Positions 23,001 through 34,243 of a stretch of DNA of 64,000 nucleotides are shown in pieces. Every line of letters begins with the position of its first letter. Positions within the stretch are counted from its first letter, which is position 1. The position numbers were made by a program, and so were the translations under genes. Source of the stretch: Phytopythium helicoides. Lineage: Eukaryota > Oomycota > Peronosporomycetes > Pythiales > Pythiaceae. Location of the stretch: contig JANFNE010000009.1 in the NCBI GenBank assembly GCA_024867545.1, positions 780,501 to 844,500 of the forward strand, written 5' to 3'. The notes below the pieces were generated by a model. It saw nothing but the letters and a program-made list of their open reading frames with translations, did not search any database and had not been told where the DNA came from.

Positions 23001-24158
23001 TGCAGCAACACTAACGCCGAAGACGGATCATTCAATCTCCAACTACTCCCGCAAGTTATCAACTTGCTCGATCGTCAGCACATCGAGTGTCTGATTCAGT
23101 GGCCAGACGTTATTGGCGGTGGTGGAAACGCAGTCAAGGCTTTGATTCACGCGATTGTAAAGGTTTTGGGGATACCTTTCATGCACAGTGTACCAGAAGA
23201 TTTACTTATAAGTACACAAACAGTTCTATACGATGCAAAGTGCATTGAGAAACTGCTTGGGGTTCTTCGATTTGTTTGCATCTCGGCACGAGATGTTCAT
23301 TTGGAAGCTTCTGTCTTGGAATTACCGGTCAGTTTCCTTTCCAGGCTTGTGGCAAGCTCAGCACACTTTGGTGCCCAATTTGTGGAATCTGGTGGCATAC
23401 ATGTGATCAAGGAGTGCGGGATACTAAAGCGTAGCTCGTCACCCTCACTGCTGATTGACACACTAATGATCCTGAGCCAGCTAGCACGGGCGTCTGAAAA
23501 CAACTACGCCGACTTGTTAGAGTTAAATATCCTTCACGATCTGCACGACCTCGTCCTTCATCCCGAGGCGATGGTTCGCGCAAAGGCACTCAACTGCATT
23601 GGAAATCTCTGCAGACACTCAACTATATTTTACTCTCAGCTTGTCGATCGTGGACTAGTCGCAACACAAAGTGGATCCGTGCTAGATCTCGTGATTGAGA
23701 GTTTGGATGATGAGGATGGCTACGTGCGCCGCTTCGCATGCTTCGCGATAGGCAATGCCGCTTTTCATAACAGCTTGCTTTACAACGCTTTGCGTCCAGC
23801 TATCCCGGTGCTCATGGTCAACCTGGACGATCCCGAAGACAAAACACGCTCTAATGCAGCAGGGGCGCTCGGAAATCTCGTTCGGAACTCAAGTGACTTA
23901 TGTAACGAACTTATTGCCTACCATGCACCGTTAAAGCTGCTACAAATGGCACTTGAGGATCCAAGCACTGCATCTCGGCGAATCGTTTTATTCTCTCTTG
24001 GTAATGTCTGTGTTTACCCGCAGTGTTTTATGGCTCTTCGTGATGCCGATCCACAGTGCATCATCAAGCTTGAGCGGCTGCACGACGACATTGTTGGCGA
24101 CGAAGTTTCACGTATGAACATCCGGCGGATCTTCTCCAAGGTGGAAAGCTTTGGCTGA
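20005..24158 (+). CDS. STK36: Serine/threonine protein kinase Fused / STK36 homologue
   Basis: Two exons, 20005-20163 and 20232-24158, are joined over a 68-bp GT-AG intron that splits the kinase N-lobe. The product is about 1,361 residues, close to animal STK36 (about 1,315). The N-terminal kinase domain has GEGSFGKVY at 13-21, the ATP-binding Lys35, HRD around Asp127, DFG at Asp145 and an APE motif, so it looks catalytically intact. An acidic poly-Asp run (about 22124-22160) sits in the middle. The C-terminal third has armadillo-like helical repeats (for example NAAGALGNLVRNSS). In animals and protists the family acts in the ciliary central apparatus, so a zoospore-flagellum role is the likeliest inference. 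The start at 20005 fits the family N-terminus; in-frame ATGs at 19936 and 20011 are alternatives. Confidence 0.9.
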
Positions 24159-24589
24159 AAGCAGCCACACCTGATCCAAGATAGATACCTGAAATTGCGT
24201 CGTGGTAAGAATAGCGTCGAGTAAATCGAGCGAACTATCATTACCGCATAATGGGATGCGGATACGCTGACTGTATCGGTATGTCCATACACACTCTGCA
24301 TGTCATTTCGAAATCAAAGGCACAGCAAACAGTTCAGATCTTACTTGCTCGTCGACTCTCATGTACAGCCTGAGCATACCCAAAGAACCAGATGCTATAG
24401 ACACTCGTGCGACGAGGTTTGGTCTTCGAGCGCTAGTAGTTGCTGGAGTTGCCATCGTGAACTGCGTGTTGCTACTTGGTATGCACGGCTTCTCATCGCT
24501 CTCAGGTCTAATTGACTAACATCGTGCTGCCAAACGATGTGTATTAGCTTATCAGCAGCACGTATTCTCGGCGCCACCTTGCAGTGAGA

Positions 24590-25247
24590 ATGGCATGCGC
24601 CACATTCGTCTCGGGGTTGCTGATCGCGTGTTTGCTCAGCGTGCGTCCACTCGATTAAAAAATTGTCCGATCAACGACTTACTCAGTCATTTATCTTCTC
24701 AGGTCGTCTCTATCATGGTGTTCAGCCAACCCCTGTGCCATGCCCGCGAGGGATGTACCGCCCACCTGGAGCAGGAATCACATTGGGCGAGTGCGAGTTC
24801 TGTCCTCGCGGAGTCTATGGCGACAGCCCTGGACTCGTGTCTAGCGACTGCACAGCCAAGTGTCCCAAAGGAACGTACAACGACCGAGTTGGCGCCAAGT
24901 CGATCCTTGATTGCAAGCCATGCCCGGCCGGAGTTTTCGGGTCGTCCACGGGACTTACTACGAGCGAGTGCTCTGGTCCGTGTCCCGACGGCAAATACTC
25001 CATGACGGAGGGGCTTCAGAGTGCAAGCGAGTGCCTAGATTGCCCTGCGTACTACCGAGGGCCACAGGGGTTCCGCGGCAACAATGTGCTTGGTGTGCAC
25101 GGTGGTGGATACCCCTGCGACCGGTATCTAGTAGGCAAGACAACCGTATTGAACGGGCGAGAGCAGATGGTGATCGACACCATCAACACGTACCTCTCCG
25201 CCGAACGCACGTCCAACATGCAGATTATCGATAACACAACGCCATGA
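24590..25247 (+). CDS. Small secreted cysteine-rich protein with GCC2/GCC3 (ephrin-receptor-like) repeats
   Basis: The model has exon 1 at 24590-24644 and exon 2 at 24703-25247, giving 199 residues. Exon 1 encodes a signal peptide (MACATFVSGLLIACLLS). Exon 2 carries about four repeats of the C-P-x-G-x-[YF]-x-[DS] ... C-x-x-C-P type, such as CPRGVYGDSPG and CPAGVFGSSTG. This is the pattern of the GCC2/GCC3 'ephrin receptor-like' family, usually found in extracellular parts of large proteins. The tail after the last cysteine is polar, with no membrane segment or GPI-like end. The donor chosen (GTCCAC) is unusual, so the first exon is less sure than the second. An upstream ORF from ATG 24361 also has a hydrophobic segment and could instead belong to this locus. 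Function unknown. Confidence 0.6.
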
Positions 25248-25339
25248 ATCGCCCTAAATATACTTCCTTGCTTGCATGTTGTTGAGAAGTCGCGCGTCGA
25301 GATTTGAAAGATCTGCACCAGTGTCATCAGCAGCAAGAG

Positions 25340-28300
25340 ATGGAACGAAAACAACCCAAGCAAATCGTTGTTATGCGAAAGAAGCCCAGCATCGGAGGTG
25401 GTATCTTGAGTGCACTGCAACGAGCTCTATGGCGTCGCAAAAAGTCTGCAAAGTCTTCAGCCGCAGCTCCTCCACATATACCTCCATCGATAGACCCAGC
25501 AGTAGCCCGTGTACTCACTCTTGAGTCGCTCTTTGGTGATGCAGTGTTTGCACTGTCGACATCAGACGCACCACTAGTTCAGCAAGGGAGCGCTGTTACG
25601 CTTGAACCGCCACAAAGCGCTCCTCATCCACCAATGCCAGTTGAAAGTGAAGAAGAGTATGAAGAAGACGGTGAGGAGGGAAAAGAAAGTGACATGGACC
25701 AGAATGCCAAACATGGCAAGCAGCGCAAGCTCAGTCGCTGGGTACCGAAGCTACTCGTACCTGCCGAGAAAATGCGCAACAAAATTCATACGAAAAAGAG
25801 GAAAATGAAGCGCCATGCACACGCGGAGGCTCCTCTAGCTCCAGAACTCTTTACCGTAATCAACGCACAGCATATGGAGTTGCTTGCAAAGATTTTGGCC
25901 TTCCTAGGTGGAAGCGAACCAGCTCGTCGGTGTGTCATGGTTAATCGAACCATGGCTGCAGGTGTGCGGGCATACTATGAGCTCTACTGCGCTCAGCCTC
26001 GTCCGACTGCGTTTCTCGTCCATCGAGTTCTTCTCACCCATCCCGACTCTCGTTATCTCTCCCGGATCCTAACGTACCTGCCAATGAAAGACCGAGCTCG
26101 AGCTAGTGGAACATGCTCAATCTTTCGCAAATGTTGCGATGCTCAACCTCTTGAGCTCTCATCAGGAAGCCGTGCCGAAGCCTTCGTGATAATGCTAGGA
26201 TGTGAGCCTACGCGGGTAAAGTATCGTTACGATGAGACGAGGACACTTCGGATCAGTACGTTTGCTTTCTGTGCGTCTGGATGGGTTTGTAGCTGATATC
26301 CGGCTTTCTGCACAAACATTACAGCTAACGCGACTTCCACATCAACGAGCGATATCATTACATTCATGGAGACAGGCGATGTCGAGTGTTTCGCAAGTGT
26401 GCGCGATCTAATCATGTCTAACGTGAAAGGCTTCAGTTGTAAGAGCGACCGGCATCATTCCTTTGAGCGGATCATGCAGGTGCTCTTTACTGACCACGTG
26501 AGTTCGAGACTTGAAACCCTTGTGCTTAATGGTGAGTTACTGCTGCGGTTGTCTTCGATATATAGTTAGAGCGGTGTGAGTTGAATTAATTGAATTGCGT
26601 ACTCGACAGATCTCGATTGTGAAGATACACACTTCCAACAACTAGGTCGATTGTTGTATGATCGCGAATTCCCCAGACTTCGCCGGCTTCATCTTTCTCG
26701 TCTCTCGTTTCCGAGCCGATTTATGCGTGACTGGGCTCGCAGCTTTACAATGGATCGATTCAAGGCACTCAGTCACCTCGACATTACAGGTCTCTCATTG
26801 TAGCTTTTTTACTGAATACCACCTCAGTCTCATTTCGGAATATTGCTCGGAGCAGATGTCGGGATGGGCAACGAGGATATGCAGCGCTTCTTCTCGAGTC
26901 TTCAGCATTGTCCAGCACTTGAGACGCTCGTGATCTCTCACAACGCAGTATCAATGGAGACCATGAAGCTATTTGTCGCGCATTTGGAGGAGTATTCGTA
27001 CTTACCTAATCTCTCTCATTTCGAGTGCGAGGCGGTCACTGCAGACGCCGATGCTTCTAGGGCATTAGTTGTTGCACTTATGGCAAGCAGGGCGTGCCGC
27101 TCACTCAGAATCATTAACATCAGTAACAACCCTCTGGGAAAAGTCCAAGAGATTCCAGAAGGCTATCCTCGCAGCGACTGGGGAGATCTAAAGCACCTCA
27201 ACTTATCTTGTAAGCTAGAATGTGGGCAACTCTACGAATACGGCTTCGGTGACAAATCATTCTCTACTACCCTCAGGTATGCAACTCGGGACAACTGCTT
27301 TTACCTCTGTGCTATGCGCTTTTCTTCCTCGCGAGAAGCACACAAGCAGCTCGTTGGAAGATTTTGACGTGTCAGGCAACGCAGTTGGGGCAGCCATCGG
27401 TGATCTTGCGCGCATTCTGACCCAAGGGCGTTTCCAGCAACTTCGGCGATTATCTCTTTCAGGTACAGAGAAATTCAGCCACCTTTCGCTGAAGTCACAA
27501 CACATTCTAACGATCTGGCGGGTTATAGACAACGCTATGGACTCATTGGCTTTCGAAACGCTTACGACTGCATTGTGTTCATCATGCTGTCCGTTCATCG
27601 AGGATCTCGACTTGTCAGGTTTGCGTTTCTCTACAATTGGCTTGCTCACTCCCTTCGGTTAATGATAATGACAACATTGGCGTCAGGGAACAAACCAGGA
27701 GGAGAGGGGATTTCTCGCTTCAGTTACTTCCTGAAGTCACGTGCAGCTATGCGTCTGTTTTACCTAAGCCTCAGTGGTATGTGAAAACTGAAGCATGTAT
27801 CCAAAACCTGCGATCAACTTTTTTTTTTTTGCTGCAGATAATTCACTCGCAAGTCGAGGGCAGCGCCAGATCGCTGAGGCGCTGCTCTGTGGCGCGTGCC
27901 CTCTTCTACACCACCTCGACTTGTCGCGAAACCTGAAGCCTGATAGCCTCGTTCCGTTCCAGCAGGTGATGATATGCTCTCGTCCAAATGCCAATTCTGT
28001 CCTCTAAAGTAGGGACTCGTGCCATGCAGCTCATCCGAAGCGGGGCGTGTCCGTCGATTACCTCACTGCAGATCGCGTACGCTCAGACGTACGCAGATGG
28101 CGTGGCTCTTGTTCGAGGCGTGCGAAGTTGTATGAGCGTCGAGGAGCTGGTTTGTGGTCTTTCCTGTGCCTTCACTAGTATCGAGCCACTCAAATCTCTC
28201 GTGGTCGATAACAGCGGCGACTCAAGCAGGAGCTGTTCGAGGCTCGCTTGCGCGAACGGCAGCTCGCGAACGACCAGCGCGCGGAGCTCCAGCGCGCTCG

Positions 28301-28487
28301 CGGCAAGCGCCAGGCTCGAGCTCTTCGCGAGCTCTACGACCGGCTAGAGAGCGAGGCCGACCGCGCGCTGCGGCGCCGCAAGCTGGTGCGCAAGTCGGCG
28401 CACCTGCTGATCCACCAGGAGATCGCACGGCAGGTCAGCGAGCTCGAACACGCCGCTCGCGTGCGGTCGCTCGCCCAACGTCGATGA
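25340..28487 (+). CDS. Leucine-rich-repeat protein with basic/acidic N-terminus and coiled-coil C-terminus
   Basis: Ten exons keep frame: 25340-26255, 26325-26531, 26610-26789, 26856-27209, 27277-27462, 27529-27618, 27687-27776, 27838-27965, 28030-28149, 28230-28487, giving about 842 residues. The first third is low-complexity, with an acidic EEEYEEDGEEG run and lysine-rich clusters that could be nuclear targeting. An F-box-like helical segment (LLAKILAFLGGSEPARRCVMVN) follows. The middle is ribonuclease-inhibitor-type LRRs (LETLVISHNAVS, LEDFDVSGNAVG, IEDLDLSG). The last exon is a charged coiled coil rich in Arg/Glu. The first seven introns are all phase 1 and fall at the same point of the repeat. 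The last two splice sites are the least certain. Partners unknown. Confidence 0.7.
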
Positions 28488-29677
28488 CGGACAGTCAGTC
28501 GCGCCAAGTTGAAGCGGGCGATTGGCACCTGTACGTACCACTGCAACGAGTGTAGCCATTGGTGGGTCTGCAGAAGATACTACCGCTGGACGGATGGTTC
28601 GAAGGAAGAGGGCGTGGTCTCCAGTCAATAGCAGATATTGATGAGAGGTGGATACCCCCGTAGGTCTCGGCCGCCATATGAGTTGAAGCCATCGTCGTCA
28701 GCCCACTGTGGCTGCGCTTGTGCGTTCCAGGATTGCACCGCAGCTCATCATCGATGCCGAGTCCTCTGCCGCGCGGCTGAAGATGGCGACGAATTTTTGG
28801 ATTGTGGCTGTGCTTCGCCTGGGGCTCGCGGGTGAATATTCCGGAGGGGAGGAATCCGCCCCGCCACTGAGATGATGCCCCGCGTTCATGCAGAGTCGAT
28901 CATGTACCTACTGACACCAACCAAACCGAGGCGGTGGAGCCATCCGTCGGTGCCAGCGGAATCCACATTGGAACGTCAGCAGCTCTCCATGGCAACCCAA
29001 AAACCGCCCGCAGCCATTTTCCTTCCATCCGCCGCCGCAATCTCCATCTACCGTACTGTACTCCCCATTTGCGGTTTTCAGACTCGCCCTTTGGCCGCCC
29101 GTTGCATGTCGACTTCAACGCGTTCAACGCGATCAGCCAGAAGGCGTCAAACTGCCGTCAACTTGACGGCGCCAACGGCTGCTGGAAGACGCACAAGTGG
29201 TGCTGGCATGACGCACAGTGAGAAGTCTCGGAAAATGGCTTGAGACAAATTTTACCATTTCGAAACCAGGTGCAGTTGGTGATGACTGAAGTTGCGTTTA
29301 TCGCAAAGCAAGGTAGCATGCCTGATAGTCTCGACGTCGCGCGCGACTCCATGACCAACCTGGAAGCGCAAAAGCGACCAAGGTTCAGTTCTTTGAGCTT
29401 CATGGGTCACTTTGTCTTGTCGTTGTGCATTGGACTCCTCCGGGTTGCGCATTGAGGGTCGCCCACCTTTCCCTTGTATACAAACCTCCAGTCCTGCATC
29501 CCTCCACGTCTACTGCAAGGTTGCGAACTCGCAACGTGCATCCCCCCCCCCCCCTAACGGTCAACCCTCGAGAGGGCCAGCGAGGGGAGAGGAGACAGAC
29601 AGCCCTTGGGGGAAAAAAAGCAACGCCGACAGCATACAAATCTGCATACAAATCCCCCGAACAGGCAACTCGCAGCA
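28488..29677. other. Intergenic region with a short cysteine-rich open frame and a poly-C run
   Basis: No full gene is supported. Just after the LRR gene, a plus frame at about 28500-28630 reads a compact Cys/His/Trp cluster (TCTYHCNECSHWWVCRRYY) before a stop. It could be a lost downstream exon or a frameshifted extension of the LRR gene. A second short Cys/Trp-rich frame ends near 29221. A homopolymer of about 14 C lies at about 29540-29553, a likely length-variable site. Confidence 0.35.
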
Positions 29678-29697
29678 GCCTCATTTCCGCATTCTCC
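29678..29697 (+). promoter_or_regulatory. Oomycete Inr-FPR core promoter of the FYVE gene
   Basis: GCCTCATTTCCGCATTCTCC matches the oomycete initiator plus flanking promoter region (consensus about GCTCATTYYNCAWTTT) with few deviations. It lies about 48 bp before the ATG at 29729. It implies a short 5' UTR. Confidence 0.65.
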
Positions 29698-29728
29698 TCC
29701 GGTCTAACGCAGCCGCCGCCCGCCCGCC

Positions 29729-31084
29729 ATGACGTCGTCCGAGGTCGACATCGACGACCTGCGTGAGAGCTACCAGGTCCACCAGCAGCAGCAGCAGGGC
29801 GAGGCGTTCGGCGACCACAGCAGCGGCCACACGAGCGCGAGCATGAGCGACCAGAACAGCAACAGCGTGGGCAGCGCCAGCGGCTACTACGCGTTCGACC
29901 AGACCAAGGGCTCGCTCGAGGACGGCGAGCAGGTGGACGACCGACGCCTGCAGCAAGCCAGCAGCTTCAACGTCGAGGAGATGATCCGCATGCGCGAGAG
30001 CAGCGGCGCCTACCTGCGCGACAGCCTCATGCCGCAGCAGTTCCGCGCGCCAAACAGCCGAGACAGCGTCAACAGCGGCAGCAACGGCGGAGGACGCTAC
30101 ACTGAGATGGGCAACCCGCTCATGCGCATGGACGACGGATACCGACGCGCCAGCAGCAACCTGCGACTCTCCTCCACCGTCGGCAACGGAACCACGCCAG
30201 ACGGGCTCACGCCCCTGCTGCAGGCCGCGCGCGCTGGAGACCTAGTGCTCGTCAACGCGCTCGTCATCCAGGCGGGAACCGACATCCTGCGCCGAGACCC
30301 CATGTTCGGGCAGACCGCGCTGCACTTTGCCATCCGCGGGGGACACCTCGGCGTCGTACAGGCGCTCCTCATGCCGCAGCTCAGGGGATCCATCGTCAAC
30401 GTGGCCGACAACCGACGCAACACGGCGCTCCACCTGGCCGCGGCCAAGTCGCGCCGCATGACCAAACTGCTGCTAGAGTGCGGCGCAGACGTCAACTTCC
30501 TCAACATGCGCAACCAGACGCCGCTCGGAGTGCACATCCTTACCGTCACGCGCGACGACCCGACGCTCACTGAGATCCTACTGCAGCACCGCGCCAATCC
30601 AAATGCGCCCGTCGACAAGTCGACGATTCTCCATGTGGCGCTCGACAAGGGACTTGTCCAAATTGCCACCCGTCTCGTGCGCTATGGCGCCCGACTGGAC
30701 GCCAAGGACGAGTCGGGTAAGACCGTCTTCGACAAGGTGGATGCCACGACACTCAAGCTGCTGCTCTCCAAGGTGCGCAATGCGCCCGTGTGGATCCCAG
30801 ACGAGTCGCGGTCGTCGTGCATGGAGTGCAGCAAGAGCTTCGGCTCGTTGGGCTCGCGTCGCCACCACTGCCGGTTCTGCGGCCGTGTGCTCTGCTCGGC
30901 GTGCACGAATTGCCAGATCCGCCTGAGCAAGCTCCCGTTCTCCGTTCGCAAGAAGGGCAAGAAAAACGCCAAGGTCGAGAAGGGCCACACCAAGGCGCGC
31001 GTGTGTACAACGTGTTTCGAGATCTGCTCGGACAGCGCCGCCTTTGATGCGAGCGTCGGCCCCGAAGGCGCGCAGCACCCTTAG
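29729..31084 (+). CDS. Ankyrin-repeat FYVE zinc-finger protein
   Basis: A single exon encodes 451 residues. The first 150 residues are low-complexity (Gln, Ser, Asn). Ankyrin repeats then run from about 155 to 345 (GQTALHFAIRGGHLGVVQALL, NTALHLAAAKSRRMTKLLLECG). The C-terminus is a FYVE finger at about 353-435, with WIPD, the basic RRHHCRFCG core and paired cysteines (CMEC, CSAC, CTTC). FYVE domains bind phosphatidylinositol-3-phosphate on endosomes, and the WxxD and RR/KHHCR signatures are present. An adaptor on endosomal membranes is the inferred role. The finger is interrupted by a lysine-rich loop (KKGKKNAK) before the last cysteine pair. Ankyrin-FYVE combinations are common in oomycetes. 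Confidence 0.9.
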   Translation: MTSSEVDIDDLRESYQVHQQQQQGEAFGDHSSGHTSASMSDQNSNSVGSASGYYAFDQTKGSLEDGEQVDDRRLQQASSFNVEEMIRMRESSGAYLRDSLMPQQFRAPNSRDSVNSGSNGGGRYTEMGNPLMRMDDGYRRASSNLRLSSTVGNGTTPDGLTPLLQAARAGDLVLVNALVIQAGTDILRRDPMFGQTALHFAIRGGHLGVVQALLMPQLRGSIVNVADNRRNTALHLAAAKSRRMTKLLLECGADVNFLNMRNQTPLGVHILTVTRDDPTLTEILLQHRANPNAPVDKSTILHVALDKGLVQIATRLVRYGARLDAKDESGKTVFDKVDATTLKLLLSKVRNAPVWIPDESRSSCMECSKSFGSLGSRRHHCRFCGRVLCSACTNCQIRLSKLPFSVRKKGKKNAKVEKGHTKARVCTTCFEICSDSAAFDASVGPEGAQHP

Positions 31085-31422
31085 AGTGCGTGCGCTCCTT
31101 GTGGGACTCGGGTTGGGCGTGGGTGCTCTGCGAGGAAGCAGCGTGCCAGTCGCCGTTTGACGTTTTGCTTTTCAGAATTTATTAGACGGATTGGAGGGGA
31201 TTGAGTGGACACGTCGCGTGCGGACAAGTGAAGGAGACTGGAGGAGAAGGAACGCGCGATGTAGATGACTAAACCTCTTGCAGGAGGTACCGACGAGGCG
31301 AGCAACTGAATGGCACAAGCTCCGAGCAACCTAGCAACTCAGCTGGTGCTTGAACTGTTTCTATAGCGAGTCTCCCGTCTCGACTCGTTTCACTGCGTGA
31401 ACGATAGCGCAGTACACTATTG

Positions 31423-32653
31423 CTAGCACTCGCCTTCGGCTCGCGGGTATGGCCGTGGTAAGCCCGGCATCCTACGATAAAAGACGATGACTGGAAATGG
31501 AACCCAGTGTAAATGCAACAATGCCTGAGTATACAGTGCTATCTGCGGGCAACGCTGAGCGCACCTGCAGACACTTTGTGGCCCCTGATGTGTTAGGTTG
31601 GCGCTCGGCAAAAAACGTTAGGTCTTGGCTGACCACGGAGCATGTTGAGGAGAAGCATCAGCATGTTCTTCGAGGCGTTGACGTCGCGGTTCACAGTAGT
31701 ACCAAAACAGCCATTGGATCGACAATGGAGCACACTATAAACCTTGCACGTCCGCCATTCCTTGTCCGTGCTGTTCTTGACCTTGCAGAGGCGGAGACTG
31801 TACTGGTATTCTAGCCGCTGGTGGCAACGTGAGTGAAGCTTGCTGGTGCGAAACTCATCAATTGGCTGTACACGACAGTAGTTTCTCAATGTGTGCTCGA
31901 GTCTTTTGACCGGCCCCGCGGGGCACTTCTTGATGAGTCCAGAGTATTCGGTATTGCTCCAATCTCCAAATCCAACCACCGTTCGCCTGCCTGCTTGCTG
32001 GGTCAGTCTCCGGCAGAGTTCATGAAGCTTCTTCTGCGCAAAGATGTACCGTCCAAAACGCAAGTTGCGGAATCCCTTCGTCCGTGAAAATCCTAGCAGG
32101 TTTTCCATACGTGGAATAACGTATCGTGTGTACGTTTCCAGCAACTCGAGCGACGCGGTCTTCTTCGACGGCATCTGACGTTCGGCCGCCAAAATGTCGG
32201 GACGCCGCTCCTTCCAGCAAGCTATTTTCTGGTTGCTCTTGTGGTAGCGAGCATCCTCGTAGAACTCACGAGTAGAGCAGTGGATAGTCTCGCCGTCCTG
32301 GTTGGTTGCTACAAACAGATCTCGTCTTCCAGGATCTAGGCCCCACATGACATCAAAATCTTCTTCCCTAAGTGGGCGGTCTGATGCTGACAGCCTTTCC
32401 GTCCGTCACGATCTCTCCTACGAACTTCTTGTTGGCTGTTTCAAACTTCTCGATATTGAAGAGACTGTGTCACCAATCGTCTGCGACAGCATTCCAATCG
32501 TCGCCTTGAGGAGGCATGCGAACACCAGCACGTAGAAGTAGGCTGCGGAGCGCCGTCTTGCACATCTTGAAGTGCGAGCACTTGAACCCATTCTTTGTCG
32601 GCAGGAGACTGAACGTGCGGACCTCTGGGATATCCTGTCGATGCTGAAACCGG
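31423..32653 (-). repeat. Left arm of the Fanzor inverted repeat
   Basis: Reverse complement of 33183-34413 with only scattered substitutions. In the protein these include S/T, D/E and V/M changes. The homology stops abruptly at 32653, where the spacer begins. Confidence 0.9.
31593..32653 (-). pseudogene. Fanzor nuclease remnant, minus copy (C-terminal two thirds)
   Basis: The open part at 31593-32348 gives 251 residues holding the RuvC-like core. It starts with WGLDPGRRD (first catalytic Asp), then VVGFGDWS, the IDEFRTSK segment that carries a Glu, and a zinc ribbon ending in NRDVNASKNM (last catalytic Asp). Upstream, the same protein continues in another frame, broken by an in-frame TGA at 32470-32472 and a +1 shift before the DPG motif. 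The N-terminal part is missing altogether. It cannot make a full nuclease. Confidence 0.85.
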
Positions 32654-34243
32654 ATATGGACCAGGCCGTGCTGGAGGCTTACGTCCTCGCCAACATCCAC
32701 GCCGTGCGGATGTGTCAGCTGGGCGATGCAGTGGAGCCACTCAACCAGGTCTTCTTCTATAGATGCCTATCGTGTGTTTGCAACGCCAGCTCCACGCTCG
32801 GGTCTGCTGCATTCCAGTAGTCGGTCACGCTGTACAACACTTGGCGAGGTGAGGACGCTCGACGTGCAAGCAACCGGCAGATTACCGCTGGGTGGCAGCA
32901 GAACGCAGCCCAAATGATGGCCACTAACACCAAGAACGCGATCGTACGCAATTTCTACCGTCGCTTTCATCGTAACATCAAGCGGGTCTATGACATGAAC
33001 GGTGCTGAGGCCTACGTCATGATCAAGAGCATCCTGGACCCTGTCTACAACGGCAACGATACCGAGGTGCAGGCTTGGCGAGAGCAGATCCCGCGCAACG
33101 AGAGCGGCTACTTGTCCGACGAGGCTAACAGATTGCTTCCTCTCACCTACATGATTCTAACCGACATTGAAGAGAGGAATCGCCGGTTTCAGCATCGACA
33201 GGACATCCCAGAGGTCCGCACGTTCAGTCTCCTACCGACAAAGAATGGGTTCAAGTGCTCGCACTTCAAGATGTGCAAGACGGCGCTCCGCAGCCTACTT
33301 CTACGTGCTGGTGTTCGCGTGCCTCCTCAAGGCGACGATTGGAATGCTGTCGCAGACGATTGGTGACACAGTCTCTTCAATATCGAGAAGTTTGAAACAG
33401 CCAACAAGAAGTTCGTAGGAGAGATCGTGACGGACGGAAAGGCTGTCAGCATCAGACCGCCCACTCAGGGAAGAAGATTATGATGTCATGTGGGGTCTAG
33501 ATCCTGGCAGACGAGATCTGTTTGTAGCAACCAACCAGGACGGCGAGACTATCCACTGCTCTTCTCGTGAGTTCTACGAGGATGCTCGCTACCACAAGAG
33601 CAACCAGAAAATAGCTTGCTGGAAGGAGCGGCGTCCCGACATTTTGGCGGCCGAGCGTCAGATGCCGTCGAAGAAGACCGCGTCGCTCGAGTTGCTGGAA
33701 ACGTACACACGATACGTTATTCCACGTATGGAAAACCTGCTAGGATTTTCACGGACGAAGGGATTCCGCAACTTGCGTTTTGGACGGTACATCTTTGCGC
33801 AGAAGAAGCTTCATGAACTCTGCCGGAGACTGACCCAGCAAGCAGGCAGGCGAACGGTGGTTGGATTTGGAGATTGGAGCAATACCGATTACTCTGGACT
33901 CATCAAGAAGTGCCCCGCGGGGCCGGTCAAAAGACTCGAGCACACATTGAGAAACTACTGTCGTGTACAGCCAATTGATGAGTTTCGCACCAGCAAGCTT
34001 CACTCACGTTGCCACCAGCGGCTAGAATACCAGTACAGTCTCCGCCTCTGCAAGGTCAAGAACAGCACGGACAAGGAATGGCGGACGTGCAAGGTTTATA
34101 GTGTGCTCCATTGTCGATCCAATGGCTGTTTTGGTACTACTGTGAACCGCGACGTCAACGCCTCGAAGAACATGCTGATGCTTCTCCTCAACATGCTCCG
34201 TGGTCAGCCAAGACCTAACGTTTTTTGCCGAGCGCCAACCTAA
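32654..34243 (+). pseudogene. Fanzor nuclease remnant, plus copy (longer, still broken)
   Basis: This copy keeps more of the N-terminal half (QAVLEAYVLANIHAVRMCQ ... NAIVRNFYRRFHRNIKRVY ... RTFSLLPTKNGFKCSHFKM), then the RuvC/zinc-ribbon ORF at 33488-34243. It has an in-frame TAG at 32818-32820, a TGA at 33364-33366 and a +1 frameshift between about 33430 and 33485. The last two lesions are shared with the minus copy. The true 5' end is cut off by the inverted junction at 32653. The first zinc-ribbon position reads HSRC, where the family usually has CxxC. The RuvC Asp residues remain. Confidence 0.85.
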
